From Fragum whitleyi (Eukaryota > Mollusca > Bivalvia > Cardiida > Cardiidae): a DNA stretch of 64,000 nucleotides. The notes beneath the pieces are model-generated. The model was not told where the DNA came from. It ran no database searches and saw only the letters and a list, made by a program, of their open reading frames with translations. Location: assembly GCA_948146395.1 (NCBI GenBank), contig OX411545.1, positions 23,267,526-23,331,525 on the forward strand, written 5' to 3'. Shown in pieces: positions 37,101-49,066 of the stretch (the stretch's first letter is position 1; each line of letters starts with the position of its first letter). Position numbers and translations under genes: made by a program.

Positions 37101-40100
37101 ATAACTTGAATCTAAAACTGTGCAAATGACGACAATAATTTATATTTGTATGATTTATTTCAGATATTTAGGTACAGATATTATCACAATCCGTGAGGCA
37201 GCGTGGCTTACAGACAATACTTACAAGTACGAGGATGTTGTGAGAATGATGGGAGAAATTACTGCTACTTTACGAGGCAACCTGCGTGTTGCTACCAGCG
37301 TGGACTTTGCCGAGATCTTCAACACCCTGCTAGGTCATGATAGAAGGATGTGTTGTTTGTCACAGTATATCTGTGAGCTGGCCTTGCTGCAAGCGGAGAT
37401 GGGCCAGTACAGTCCGTCAGAGACGGCAGCCAGTGCCATCCTCCTAGCCAGACTTCTTATGAAAATGGGTAAGTATCTTGTAAACTAATTCAGAGGTACA
37501 GATAAGAAGGTGCAAAGCCAGCCTAAAATCTTTATTTCTCAATGAACCCCTATATTGCGGGTACTCACTGAAATCATCTTGACCAGACAATTCCAATGAG
37601 TACCAGCAATATGAGGGTTTGTGCTTTATGATAGAAAAACTTTAAACTTAAATCCAAAATACTCCGTCTATCTGTAGCTCTGCTAATTACTAGACAGAAA
37701 AAAACTTAACTCTGAACTATTTAGAAAGAGATTAATATGACTTTCTACATTCAAACTGAAAATTAACATTAATTAGAATAGTGGAGACAAAGAATAGGAG
37801 CATGTCTTGTCACTTGGCATTAAAAACAAAATATACTTTTCAAATCAAATTAATTTTAAAAACCAAATACCATCATCTTGGCATAAAATGTACTAATATA
37901 CCACATATTACTTTTTGCTCTACAGATAATCCGTGGCCAAGTTTGTTACAAGAAGCCACTGGATTTTGTATAGATGACCTAAACAGATGTGCCTTCCATA
38001 TGCATGAAAAATGGTAAGTTGGGAATATATATTTCTTTGTTGTAGTTACCTTTTTAGTAATTTGTAAGATTCAATTTGGGCTATTTAAGAGTAAAGAAGA
38101 AACCTGGGCAGCTGTGTTAGACACTGTGCTCATTTTATAGTATCTATGGTTTATGAATGATTGGTTCTTGGAGACAGTGGTTTCAATTCTATTAAAGAGG
38201 TGTAGTAATCTGTACAGGAAGATGTTTAACTGTTCTATATTATAGGGTTAATTCACATTTTCGAGGGCGTTAACATTTGCAGAGACTGGAAAAAACGGTT
38301 AACGCCCGAGTCGCACTTGAGCATTAAAGCATTTTGAGGGTCTATGCAAATGTTAACGCCTGAGAGCGTGAATTGACGCTATTATTGCATAAAAGATAGA
38401 TAAGAGTAAAAATGATTTCATAGAAACGATATAAAACCAGTTACAAACCTACTTATTTGCCGTCATGCATTACACTGTCCATCTTGATATTGCTTGGTAA
38501 ATTTTTGATGTCACACAATTTTACGCAGGATTTACTGGAATGTCTTTAGGTATGCTCTATAATAATGTTGGACAAGGAATATGATAAAGTGTATAGGCCC
38601 AGGTCGTGAATATTCAAAAAAAAAAAGCCAGGCATAAACGGCACACGAATTTACTGATTAATCCACGTTTTCTCTCATTAACGTTGGTTTTGTCCATTAA
38701 CATATGCCTTTAAAAACCCGAAAACATACATTTTATGTAATAATTTAAAAAACGTGTAGTTGCAATGAGTTAATTTGTATTTTACAGTTTTCTGGAAGGC
38801 TCTGTTGTGGATCACAGAGATGTTACACTGCAGGCAGTCAAACAGAGATATGCTGATGATGACTGTTGCAGAGTCAGTGAAATTGAGGTAATTATATTGA
38901 ACAGTTTTACGGTCTTATGACCAAAATTTAAAATAAAACATAGAAGACCAGCATTTACTCTGACTTGCAAATGGGGGTATTCTTTAGAATAAAAAAAAAA
39001 AGTTTTGAATGCTTAAAAGGTTTAAGATACTAAATTACTTTGTGTTAATTATTTGGCATTCTTACCACTTGGTTATGTGTTTTGTTCCTCCATGAAAACA
39101 ATAGATACTCTTCATCTTCAATCCAATTTTTTGATGCCTGAATGTCTATTTCTTATTACGAAATTAAACAATATGTTTTACTTTTCAGATTATCAGCTAC
39201 AGAGAGTTGTGTTCTATGTTGGGGGTAACAAAGCATTTTGTCAATGGTACAGACATCCATGTAAGGTTTAAGAACGACGATGAACTCATTGTTTCTCCAT
39301 CCCGTAAGAAGAGACGACAAGGGCTGAGACATTCCACTATCACAAGCACACCAAAGACACCCAGATTATCAAAGTTGGTGGATCAGTTTGAGTCACCGAG
39401 ATTGAACGAGTCTGTATTGTCTGGTTACGAGGGAGACAGAGAAGACGACCTAGATGAGTCAATATTACAAGATGGTAAGGATAACATTCATATCCTTCAT
39501 ATAAATAGTGAGAGGATAATTGTTTGTTTCAGTGTAAGATTGATTTATATCTCATTTGGAGAACAACAAAAGCTATATTTTCACTCAGTGTAATATCAAT
39601 TGATCACATTCAAAAAGTAAACCATTATTCAATTTCATTTATGCATGAATTAGACTAAATGTGAAAAATTTAGGGCAAATTTTCTTAATATTTGCATGTG
39701 ATTGCTTTGTATTAAATATTGAGTCATAAATTGAAAATGCATCCAAGTGAAAAAGATTGATTTAGAGAATATTATAACCAGTAACATGAAAAGGTACCAT
39801 TAGGACATTCTTCTAAATATAAAATTACAAGAGATAAGGTCAATGCATAGTAAGAACTTGAAGAATTAGATAGGAAAATAAGACATGATGAAATCAAGTA
39901 GATGTACCATCAGGTACGGGATAGCATGTCTGTGCATTTACTATGCGTGTTATTTGTGCTAATCTAGCATACATGTACTTACAAATTGTGATGAAATTCA
40001 GTTCCTTTAAAAGAAAAAATGATCCTACTTTGACTCGGGTATAAAAGAAAATGTTTTTGAAATAATTATTTATGATTATTTTTCCTTTGCAGAGAGTATA

Positions 40101-40580
40101 GAAGACCTAAAGAAGGAGCTCCTATCAGATGAAGGTGTAGCATCAGAAGCCGACGATTTCTTTGCTAGTCTATCCAGTGATAATAGTCGATCACCACAAA
40201 AATCAAACTTTAACTTTTCCTCACCATCACCTTTCAAACAGTGTCTTTCATTCAGTAACACACAATTTAATTGTGATTCAAGTTCTGGAGTGTCATCAAC
40301 ATCAAGTAGTTCGAACTGTGATGATATGTCAAACTCATGTGCTAGTACAAGTGCCAACTCCTCATTTATAAACTTTAAATCAACGTCCATGACCTTACGA
40401 TCAGCAACTGTGACAAGTGGAGCTTGTGGATTTATGTCAAGTGACTCGGAAAGTTGTGTTGAGGGTGTGTCGAGCTTTAAACGTCTACGCACGAGGTCTC
40501 CTAGACACATGACCTTGAGAAACACTCCAAAGAGAAAGTCAAGAAGGCCAAGTGGAGCAAGGACATTCATTTTCAAATGA
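31183..40580 (+). CDS. CCNF: CCNF, cyclin F (F-box protein), complete, 13 coding exons
   Basis: Coding exons: 31183-31189, 32623-32789, 33899-34005, 34423-34490, 34866-35056, 35482-35643, 35957-36186, 36688-36852, 37164-37468, 37926-38013, 38788-38887, 39189-39474, 40093-40580. They join in frame to 2364 nt, 787 residues, essentially the length of human cyclin F. Domains: F-box at about 31-74 (LSIWNLPEEILLNLL, VWASVSFQ); a Sel1-like helical stretch with ALVKLAVAYLYNEG and WLFIRPPWSLNGACC; cyclin box from about 300 with MRYILVDWLAEVAAMK (hydrophobic patch MRYIL at 310-314) and IREAAWLTDNTYKYED; basic NLS RKKRR at 569-573; an acidic Ser-rich tail; and a C-terminus rich in Arg. Cyclin F is the substrate receptor of SCF(cyclin F), which degrades cell-cycle and centriole proteins in G2 (family knowledge). 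The start is the ATG of a 7-nt coding mini-exon; no in-frame upstream ATG extends it. Confidence 0.95.
32886..32951. repeat. Short stem-loop element in a CCNF intron
   Basis: GCTCAGGACAAAACAGTTGT, core TGCCTATAAATGTATAGGCA, then TACAACTGTTTGGTGCTGAGC. Begins 97 bases after exon 32623-32789. Confidence 0.65.
34258..34321. repeat. Short stem-loop element in a CCNF intron
   Basis: Core TTGTAAGTGCCTATGAATAT / ATAGGCACTTACAATA (34271-34306). It ends about 100 bases before exon 34423-34490. Confidence 0.65.
38247..38378. repeat. Foldback element in a CCNF intron
   Basis: GTTAATTCACATTTTCGAGG and CCTGAGAGCGTGAATTGACG are inverted ends; GGGCGTTAACATTTGCA / TGCAAATGTTAACGCC are the inner arms. CpG-richer than its surroundings. 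Confidence 0.6.
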
Positions 40581-41396
40581 ACATTAATTTTGTGATTCAA
40601 AAGTTGTTAAGGTCAAGATAAGAAACTAACCATGATGGATTAAATTAATTCTTAGTTCTTAGTTAAGCTATTCCCATGCAGATGTTTTTCAGCACTGCTA
40701 AAAAAGGGCTTGGAAAACATTGTGGAAAGTAAAGAAATTACAATCAGTCTAAAATTCTGTCCTTAAGAAATGAATTAACAGATAAACAATATGACACCTC
40801 AAATACTTACAATATGAGGAGTGCAAACTATTGTATGCACCTATATGTTTGTAAGCACTTACAATAAGTTTGTGCCACAATTAAAAAAAAGGTAGTTTTT
40901 AAGCTGTACTTGGCCTGATGGTAAATTTCAATATGTGTATACTGAAAATAAAAACTTCACATATATCGATCAAAGCATCAACAAGTTTGGCATAAGGATG
41001 GTTCACATTGATAGATTTTGTCAAAATTTCTTTGATCCAAAAAATGGGATTGTAGGGAAATGAACTGGCCAAAGAAACAATAATGTTTAGTCATGTAAGT
41101 GTGATATTATGTTGTAGTCAATCCTGTGATATGGTTTGATGACGACAGTGATAAATGTCTGTTAGAGAAATTGTGATGCTGAAACTAATCCTGCTTTCTA
41201 TGGCAGCTTCCAAAATATGGAGAATAGCTGGGGGTAGTGATATCTACTGTGGAAGAATTACCCCACCTCCACTGAAATTAGATAAATAAACAAAAATGAA
41301 GGATGAAAGAAAACTAATTGTGGCATATTACAATTATGTCATTTATGTATTTATTTATATTTATGCATTCATGAAAGTGCTTAGATGTTAAATAAA
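40581..41396 (+). other. CCNF 3' UTR with poly(A) signal
   Basis: About 0.8 kb follows the stop before a clean AATAAA at 41391-41396, the likeliest 3' end; other A-rich hexamers (about 40944, 41285) could give shorter forms. The UTR contains a piece of the CATTGTGGAAA foldback family (about 40710-40740) and one short stem-loop element (40813-40876), so mobile elements appear to be part of the message. Confidence 0.55.
40813..40876. repeat. Short stem-loop element in the CCNF 3' UTR
   Basis: GTGCAAACTATTGTATGCAC / GTAAGCACTTACAATAAGTTT around TATATGTTTG, decayed. Probably transcribed in the CCNF mRNA. Confidence 0.5.
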
Positions 41397-41520
41397 GATG
41401 TGTTAAACAGATTTTGGGCTGACTGGGTGAATTTGCTATACTCTTTTCTTTTCTCTATTTTGTCTCTCTCTTTTGAATCTTTCTTTCTATTTCTCACATC
41501 TTAATCTTTTATCCTTTTAT

Positions 41521-41686
41521 GGAAGTAGACCCATAAAAGTTTCGCAACATTTCGGGACTCATCATCTTTCACAATGTAAACTAAGGTTTTGTATGATATC
41601 ATTAGGAAACCACGGTAAACACTATTAAAGTTCATGACTTCCAAAACGTTGAGAAACTATTACGGTTCTACTAACTTAATCTTTCT
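41521..41686. repeat. GTAGTGGACC foldback element
   Basis: GAAGTAGACCCATAAAAGTT on the left, CTATTACGGTTCTACT on the right, with AACATTTCGGGACTCATCAT and its inverted partner inside. Begins 125 bases after the CCNF poly(A) signal. Confidence 0.6.
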
Positions 41687-41958
41687 CATTTCATTGCCTT
41701 GGCACCAATTTGTGCTTCAAACTTTTTCATCTATTTGAAAATTGTGTTTTTTGATAAAATCTTTTATGATATAATTACATCAATACAATTGAATTTAAAT
41801 GGTTTTTGATACCCTAAAGAGAATTCTGTATGTTTGTATATGTTGCACATTTATATTACATTTACAATCATTTTTGTATGAAACATTTGGATTTTAAGTC
41901 TATGTATTCACTGGTTGGACACTTGTGGACAATCAACACTTCACAAATAAATCTTTAA

Positions 41959-42245
41959 TACCATATTTCTCCTAATAAATGCTACCAGGATAACCCACAT
42001 AATATGGTCAGGGAGCTTTTATTTAGTATGCATTTTCTGATTTTAAATTAATCATAAGGCCCTTTACCATTTATGTAAATTTCCTCTAAACAATCATATA
42101 AATTATTGCTTACAGGAAATATATCTCAATTAAGAGAAGTCTGATTTTTTTTCTAAAATTTAGGTATTTAAAGTGTTGTTTTTTTAATAAAAAAAATGCA
42201 GGGGTGCTACTATTTGGGAGGGCACTTATTAGAGGAAATATGGTA
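41959..42245. mobile_element. TIR MITE with internal foldback
   Basis: TACCATATTTCTCCTAATAA (41959-41978) and TTATTAGAGGAAATATGGTA (42226-42245) match at 18 of 20 inverted positions. Homologous to 18668-18968. Confidence 0.7.
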
Positions 42246-42530
42246 AAGTGTTTTTATACGGTTTTGTCAGCCCACCAACTTTTGCTGTACAGGATTCCCA
42301 AAAATTGACTTAAATTCTTCTGTCATTTAAATTGCATTCCTATTTTATCGTGTTTTAAAACACATATCCAATTTTTTTTTGCTCAGCTTTTTGGGACCAA
42401 ATTTATATTCACTGTACATAGTATGTGATGCATTCTGTAGAATGAGTTATGGCATTTCTTGAGACGTTCCAAAGGATTATATCTTTCTATCAACTTGAAA
42501 TTCTTTTTTTCTCACATAAAGTATTTTGAC

Positions 42531-42758
42531 TTAACACTTTCCTGTTTTACAAAATTTTGGACCTGTCCAAATTCAAAGGTTTTGCACACGAAAATTATAA
42601 GTGGATTTAATTTGAAAAATAACCATTCAGTAGGGTAGAAAATAGTTTGGAAAAAGAAGAAATTGCTTGTCAGAAGCAATTTCTTCTTTCTTCACAATGT
42701 TTTCTCAATCATAATATCACAGGCATGTAAAAAGCAGAGATTAAACAGCAAAGGGCTA
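42531..42758 (-). mobile_element. TTAA MITE, second family
   Basis: Inverted relative to 16290-16516; the same central AAATTGCTTGTCAGAAGCAA foldback. Nearly identical to 51522-51749. The right TTAA has become CTAA. Confidence 0.7.
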
Positions 42759-43489
42759 AAGGTATCCTAGAAAATTTCATTTAAAAAACTTTATCTCAGA
42801 TAATTGTCAAAAATGAAATAGCAAATCAAATCTGATTTTTCAAAAAAGCTCATAAGCCACATGATTAGATGAATGTATTATCTTGATAACTATTTCTGAG
42901 ACCTTTGGATAGAGAAAGTAATTGTTTTAAATCGGGAGTATATTGTGCTTCATGAAACCCTATGTTGAAGACACTCATTAGAAAGGTTTCAAGGAGACTC
43001 TACAACATAGGATGTTGACATTATATAGTTTGACACTCATTAGAATAATCTCGTTTCGATGATTTTGATGAGTCCCAACAACACAGGATGTATATCAAAG
43101 AAATCTGTCACTCTCCTATCGAGAGCTCTGTTGTATGTTTAATTGGTGCGATACGTTAATGTTAAAGATGTTAAAAGATTTATTTATTGTGTGTATTTGT
43201 TTTGTGCTTGTTAGTGTATCATTCTGTTGTGTATAGATGTTTAAGAAATATTCCATTGATCAATTTGACAGAATTCCATGAATAACACCTTATCTGAATC
43301 ACAAAATGAAAATTATAAAGTTCAAGTCATTAGAAATAGAAGCTTATTTCCAAAAGATCTGGGGTTGCAATTAATGTGCAAACTTTTTACACTCTAGCCT
43401 TTGTAATTCTGCATTAACATGGAGGGGAATCACAAGACACATTTTTTTCTTCAAAATTTTGCAAAAGTTCCTGTTACGTAACCAATTTC

Positions 43490-43690
43490 AAAAAGGTTTG
43501 ATGCAGGGAAGCTGGGGAAACGTCAGGAAATTGGTAGATCTTTAAAAAAATTACTGATGAAAAAGTAACTGACGACCAAGTTAATTTTACTTGGTCGTCA
43601 ATTACATTTTTATCAGCAATTTTTTTTAAAAAAGCTCTACCATATCTACCAAATTCCTGACATCTTCCCACCTCTGCAGCAAACAGAATT
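43490..43690. repeat. Foldback element, imperfect
   Basis: ACTTGGTCGTCAATTACATT mirrors AACTGACGACCAAGT across the centre near 43585; the outer arms (GTCAGGAAATTGGTAGAT / ATCTACCAAATTCCTGAC) also pair. The open frame on the - strand here is an artefact of this repeat. Confidence 0.6.
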
Positions 43691-44316
43691 GAAATTGGTA
43701 ACTCTTCACCAGAATTATTGACAATTTTCTGAAATTGCTTTGACACATGGCTCTCAGCCATGATAAAGCTTATCCCTTGGTTAGCAGAAATGTGGCTTCG
43801 GCTCAAATAATTAGTGCAGTCACATTTTTATGGCTTACTGATTTCATGCCTGATGGAACTGAATTTTTCTTATTCTTTGTCTTATTCCTTACTTTGAGCA
43901 ATGTGTATGAATGATTTAGAATGAAATTTGTATAAAATGAGACAGAAAAAATATATTGAGAGATTTATTTTTGTATATCATATTAAAAAGATTTCTATGA
44001 AATGAAATTATATTTGTTTTCTCTTTCTAAACAAAATATGTGCAATATTTGCATTATGGTAGAGATTCCTTATTTTCTCAAGCCTGCTTGCGATGAGCTG
44101 TATAGCTGTCACGACAGCTCAGTGTTATGTGCCTGAGTGAGTGCCTTTGTCTGTTAGTATGTCCATTTGTCCTATTTTGTCTTCAAGTACTCCTACATTT
44201 ACAGATGGAATTACGAAATGCCTTGATGGATTTGTTCTGCTTAATGTGAAGATATGCTATTTGAAAGGATTTCTCATATAGCTCGAAAGTCATGGTCAAA
44301 GCTCAATGTCAAATCA

Positions 44317-44388
44317 ATGGCTCAGTGGCAAACAGTTGTAACTCCCTATATGTTTATAGGGAGTTACAACTGTTTCCCGCTGAGCCAT
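44317..44388. repeat. Short stem-loop element, long arms
   Basis: ATGGCTCAGTGGCAAACAGT... pairs with ...ACTGTTTCCCGCTGAGCCAT; the arms are ~34 bases with a 3-4 base loop. Confidence 0.7.
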
Positions 44389-45511
44389 CAAAATGTTTAA
44401 TTGTGAGGTTGACCCCAGTTATACATAGACAAATAAATATCTGTTATTCCAAATCATGATTGCTCAAGTTTCAAGAGAATTGAACAATATTTGTTTACTG
44501 AAACAAGATTGCACTAAGAAATTCAACAAGACCCATTTTCCCGTTTTTTCTGAAGAATTGCCTTCATTTTCAAGTGATTATTCCGGAGAATCTGTTAATA
44601 TTTGTGGACTGAATTGCATAGACAGGAACGAGGATTGCACCTAGTGAAATCCCATGAGGCCCCTTTTCATGTGTTTTCCAAAAGATGATCCCCACTTTTG
44701 AAAGCATTGGTCCTTATGACTCTACAATTATTTTGTGAAAGTTTCATGAGAATCTGTTCATATTTGTGAACTTTATTGCGTAAACATGATTGTATCATGT
44801 GAAATTCCTTTAGGTCCCTTTTTCCGTGTTTTCCAACAGATTGACATGTTTGAAAGCAACATTCCTTATAGATCAACCTACTATCATCTTGTGAATGAGA
44901 TTCTGATATTATTTGTGGACTTAATTGTGTAAACAAAATTGCATAAATGAAATTCTTAAGTTAAAGTCCATTTTGTGGACCCTTTGTTTATATAAGAATG
45001 CACTTAGTGAAATTTTCATGCGAAATCCATACGACCTCTCTTCTGTGGTTTTCCAATCATCTCATTTTTTTGAAGCTGCAATCCTTATGACCAATCTTTG
45101 TGAAAGTTTCAAGAGATTCTGATGATATTTGTGACTTAATTGCATAAACAAGATAGCATTAAGGAAATTTTGAATTGAAATTTAAAGGCCCTTATTTCAG
45201 TGTTTTCTGACAGAACATCCCAATTTTTGAAAGCGTTGATCCTTATTACCCTATATATGCCGCCGATGGTGGGTGTATATTGGTATCATCTACTGTGTCT
45301 GTCCGTCCATATGTTACAATCTTGTGAACACAACTCCTCCTTCTTGTATGGATGGATTAGGTTGAAACTTTCACAAAATGTTCCTTGTCACCGGACCTTG
45401 CGAACAATAGTACGGTTTAATGATTTTTAGTGATGGCATGAAAGGGGCCTTCTTGTAAAAATTCTTATGAACGCAACCCTTCATTTATGGACTGATTTGG
45501 ATGAAACTTTT

Positions 45512-47798
45512 AAACTAGAAAGCCAGGAATGGCTTGAGTCGCTCCACAGGCTTGAAATTCTTGTAATAGTAAATCAAAGTTTTGACAAGATTTTTAGCTC
45601 ACCTGAGCACAAAGTGCTCAAGGGAGCCATTGTGATCGATTGGTGTCCGTCTGTCCGTAACGGAGACATCTCCCCCTATATTCATGGGTCAATATCAACC
45701 AAACTTGGCAGAAATATTCCTTGGTTGGTCCTTTGTAAAAATTGCTCAAATGGAAAGGATCTGTGCCATATCACGGGAAAAGGGGCCTTCATGACAAATT
45801 TCTTGTTTACACTCTAGAAGCCACAAATATGGTCCGATTTTCATGAAACTTGGTCAGAATGTAAGGTCATGAGGATGAAGTCTATTGAAAATGGGAAGGA
45901 TCCTTGCCATATCACGGAAAAAGGTGCCTTAATGACAATTTTGTCAACAATTTCTTTAAACGACAACTCCTCCTAAACTTAGTAGTGAAAATCAACCAAA
46001 CTTGGCAGAAATATACCTTGGGCGGTCCCTTGTAAATATTGCTAAATTGGAATGGATTGGTGCCATATCACGGGAAAAGGGGCCTAAATGACAAATTTCT
46101 TATTTACACTCTAGAAGCCACAAATATGGTCCAATCTTCATGAAACTTGGTCAGAAGATTTGTTTGGTCATGAGGATTAAGTCTATTGAAAATGAGAAGG
46201 ATCCGTGCTACATCATGGGAAAAGGGGTCTTAATGACAATTTTGTCAACAATTTCTTTCAACGACATCTCCTCCTAAACTTGGTAGTGAAAATCAACCAA
46301 ATTTGGCAGAAATATTCCTTGGGTGGTCACTTGTAAATATTGCTAATATCTGTGCTATATCACTGGAAAAGGGGCCCTTAATAACAAATTTCTTGTTTAC
46401 ACTCTAGAAGCCCCAAATATGGTCCAATCTTCATGAAACTTGGTCAGAATGTTTGTAAGGTCATGAGGCTTAAGTCTATTAAAAATTGGAAGGATTTGTG
46501 CCATATCATGGGAAAAGGGGCCTTAATGACTATTTTTTTGTTAACACTAGAAGCCACAAATATGGTCCAATCATCAAAATGAATGTTTGTTAGGTCATGA
46601 GGATGAACTCTTTTGAAAATGGGAAGTATCTGTGCCATATCACGGAAAAAGGGGCCTTGATGACAATTTCTCGTAAGAGCTCCAAACGCCACAATTATAG
46701 TCCAATCTTCATGAAACTTGATCAAAATGTTTGCCAGGTCACAAGAATGAACTCTGTTGAAAATGGGAAGGTTCATGCCATATCATAGGAAAAGGAGTCT
46801 TAATGATAATTTACTTGAATTATCAGGTGAGCGATTTAGGGTCCTCGGGGTCCTCTTGTCAGATATTTTGAGTTCTACTAATGTTGAAAATGATTTTCAA
46901 TGTTCCCACTATATAACATATAGAGAAATGACCTCCGCCCATAAAAGACATTTTTTTCATCCAATGACAATAATTTTTGGCTGCATGATAATGTGTCACC
47001 CAAGGATCAAACAAGTTTGATTGATTTCCATCAGTTACATTCTGAGAAAATGATTTTTCAAAGTTTACACTATATAACATTTTGAGAAATGACCTCTGCC
47101 CATAAAATATACATTGTATACATGTATTTTTCTCCTGATTACACTATATAACATATAGAGAAATGACCTCCGCCAATAAAATACATATTTTTGATTTGAT
47201 CACAATATTTTTTAGTAGACTGATAAAGGGTCACTGAAGTAATATTGCACTTAAATTTGGTTGAAACTGATCACTTACATTCTGAGAAAATGATTTTCAA
47301 AGTTTCCACTATATAACATTAAGAAAAATGACCTCTGCCCATACAAGATATATTTTTCATCCAATCACAATAATTTGAATCGTTTTGAAAGTTTCCACTG
47401 TATAACATTTAGAGAAATGACCTCCGCCCATAAAATACATTTTTTTCGTCGGATCACAATAATTTTTTGTAGACTGATAAAGGGTCACACAAGGATCATT
47501 CATGTAAAATCTAATTGGTATCCATCTTTAAGAATGTGAGAAAATTCACTTTCTACCATATTTGGAAATTAGCTACACCCTTAAAATCCATGTTTGTCAT
47601 TGGATCAAAATTTCTTGAACAACTTTGAAAGAGGGTCATCCAAGGATCATTCCTGTGAAGTTTGGTTGAAATTCATCCAGTAGTTTCTGAGGAGATGATT
47701 TTCAAAGAAAAAGTTTACAAATGGACGTGGTCAGACAGAAGCACAATGGAAACAACACCATGACAATAGCCCCAGTGGCCTTCCGCCAGTGGAGCTAA
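45512..47798 (+). mobile_element. Helentron-like element, family D, middle layer of the nest
   Basis: The 5' end carries hairpin AAGCCA/TGGCTT (45520-45535) and GCTCCAC (45541-45547); the 3' end carries hairpin CCAGTGGC/GCCAGTGG and GTGGAGC (47789-47795) followed by TA. The body has ~165 bp units with AATGACCTCCGCCCATAAAA. The element lies in a family-B unit: GATGAAACTTTT on the left and AAAATGTTCCTTG on the right make the expected uninterrupted unit. It is itself split by 45596-46859. Confidence 0.7.
45596..46859 (-). mobile_element. Helentron-like element, family C, innermost layer of the nest
   Basis: GCTCACCTGA at 45597-45606 and TCAGGTGAGC at 46823-46832 are a perfect 10-bp inverted pair. 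The left hairpin has GAGCAC/GTGCTC with loop AAA, followed by microsatellite GTCCGTCTGTCCGT; the right tip reads CTCTTGT (46853-46859). The interior holds about 8 units of 133-157 bp, each with CCATATCACGGGAAAAGGGG. Confidence 0.8.
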
Positions 47799-48280
47799 AA
47801 ATGTTCCTTGTCTCCTGACCTTGCACGTATTGTTGCTGTTGGTCAACTTTAGCTGCATCGTGGAAAAAGAGGCGATCTTTTTAAAGTGTTTGTGAACACA
47901 ACTTCTCCTTCATATATTGATCTATATTTCACAAAATGTTCCTTGTCACTTGACCTTGCGCATATCGTTGCCATTTGTTGAAATTCACCCACATCATAGA
48001 AATCATGGTATTCATGTCAAATTCTCATTTACGGACTGATTTTGATGTAACTCTAGCATGATGATCCTTGTCACCTGACCTTGTGCATATTGTCATGGTT
48101 TTGTTTAGCCAGTCATGGAAAAAGGGGCCATGTGCATATTGTCCTGATTTAGTGAACTATGCAATGTCATGGAAAATGTTGCTTTATTGTAAATTGAAAG
48201 GAAACAACTCTACAATGAAGGATTGATTTGGTTGATACTTTCAAAGGTTAATCTTCTGCTTATGAACAGGAGCCATTCTT

Positions 48281-48474
48281 TTCGACTATTTGTCTCCCAC
48301 CAATGGGTCGATAATCTAAGACCTATGTGGGATAGCAGCTGGAGGCTAGGAAAGAATGTAATGGTAGTACTGGTGTGGGAAATACCAGGAATCCATTGTT
48401 AGGTGCTCCAGCCGCCGTGATATGACTGAAATAATGTTGAAAGCGGCGTAAAACCCCATTCAAACAAACAAATA
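48281..48474 (+). mobile_element. 5'-truncated SINE with target-site duplication
   Basis: Same SINE body and GAAAGCGGCGTAAAAC tail as at 471-618. Flanks AACAGGAGCCATTCTT (48265-48280) and AACAGGAGCATTCTT (48475-48489) form a near-perfect ~15 bp duplication. It sits inside the outer element of the nest at 45.25-48.57 kb. Confidence 0.8.
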
Positions 48475-49066
48475 AACAGGAGCATTCTTATGATGCACCA
48501 TTACAAAAAGAGGTCTTTCAATTTAATGATAATTCTTTTTGCAGCGTATCTTGTGTCAAAAGCACTCTTGTTTAAGAGAATCCGATAATATTTGTGGTCT
48601 TTATTAGTATGAAGACATTATCCTAGCCAAGTTTTTATCCTCATGCTATAAACATACATTCCTGGATACAATGTCAAGTTACTGTTGAGCCTAACTGGCC
48701 TTTACATTTGTTCCCTTCCTTGCTCATCACCAGAGGTGCATTTGTAAGCTTGAGATTTTTAAGCCACTAAGGTACTTTCCTGTAAAATTTGGTATTAATT
48801 GGCACAGTAGTTTAGGAGATGTCATTTTAAGAAATAGTTGATGGATGGACACTGGAAGAAAGTGATCACAATAGCTGACATCAGCACTTCTTGCTCAGGT
48901 TAGCTTCAAATAAAGGTACAGAAAAATCCTGTGCTAAATGAAGAAGTTATGTTAACAAGAATGCATGGACAGAAGTGTAGATGCTACCAATATTAGGTCT
49001 ACATATGGCGTTGTATAAAAAGGTTTAAATGCAGCCTCTGAATATACCAACACAAAACTAGAGGAA

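Larger units (their letters stand above)
45252..48574 (-). mobile_element. Helentron-like element, family B, outer layer of a nest
   Basis: The left end (ATATGCCGCCGATGG, then TTGGTATCATCTACTG and the microsatellite GTCTGTCCGTCC at 45297-45308) is the inverted 3' end of the family-B copy at 61405-62797. The right end (CTCTTGT at 48565-48571 preceded by GCAGCGTAT) is the inverted 5' end of the same family. Between them the body (ATGTTCCTTGTC units) is interrupted by another element at 45512-47798 and by a SINE at 48281-48474. Without these the element would be ~0.8 kb. Confidence 0.7.

Noticed and set aside
40076..40600. 174-codon open frame on the - strand
   Set aside because: It is antisense to the last CCNF exon, whose + strand protein has the expected tail; the frame is a shadow of biased codons.
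43474..43806. 110-codon - strand open frame
   Set aside because: It spans an imperfect foldback; the protein repeats itself in mirror form and has no known motif.
45467..46788. Several open frames of 63-116 codons
   Set aside because: They lie inside the tandem units of the family C and D elements and repeat the same peptide with decay.
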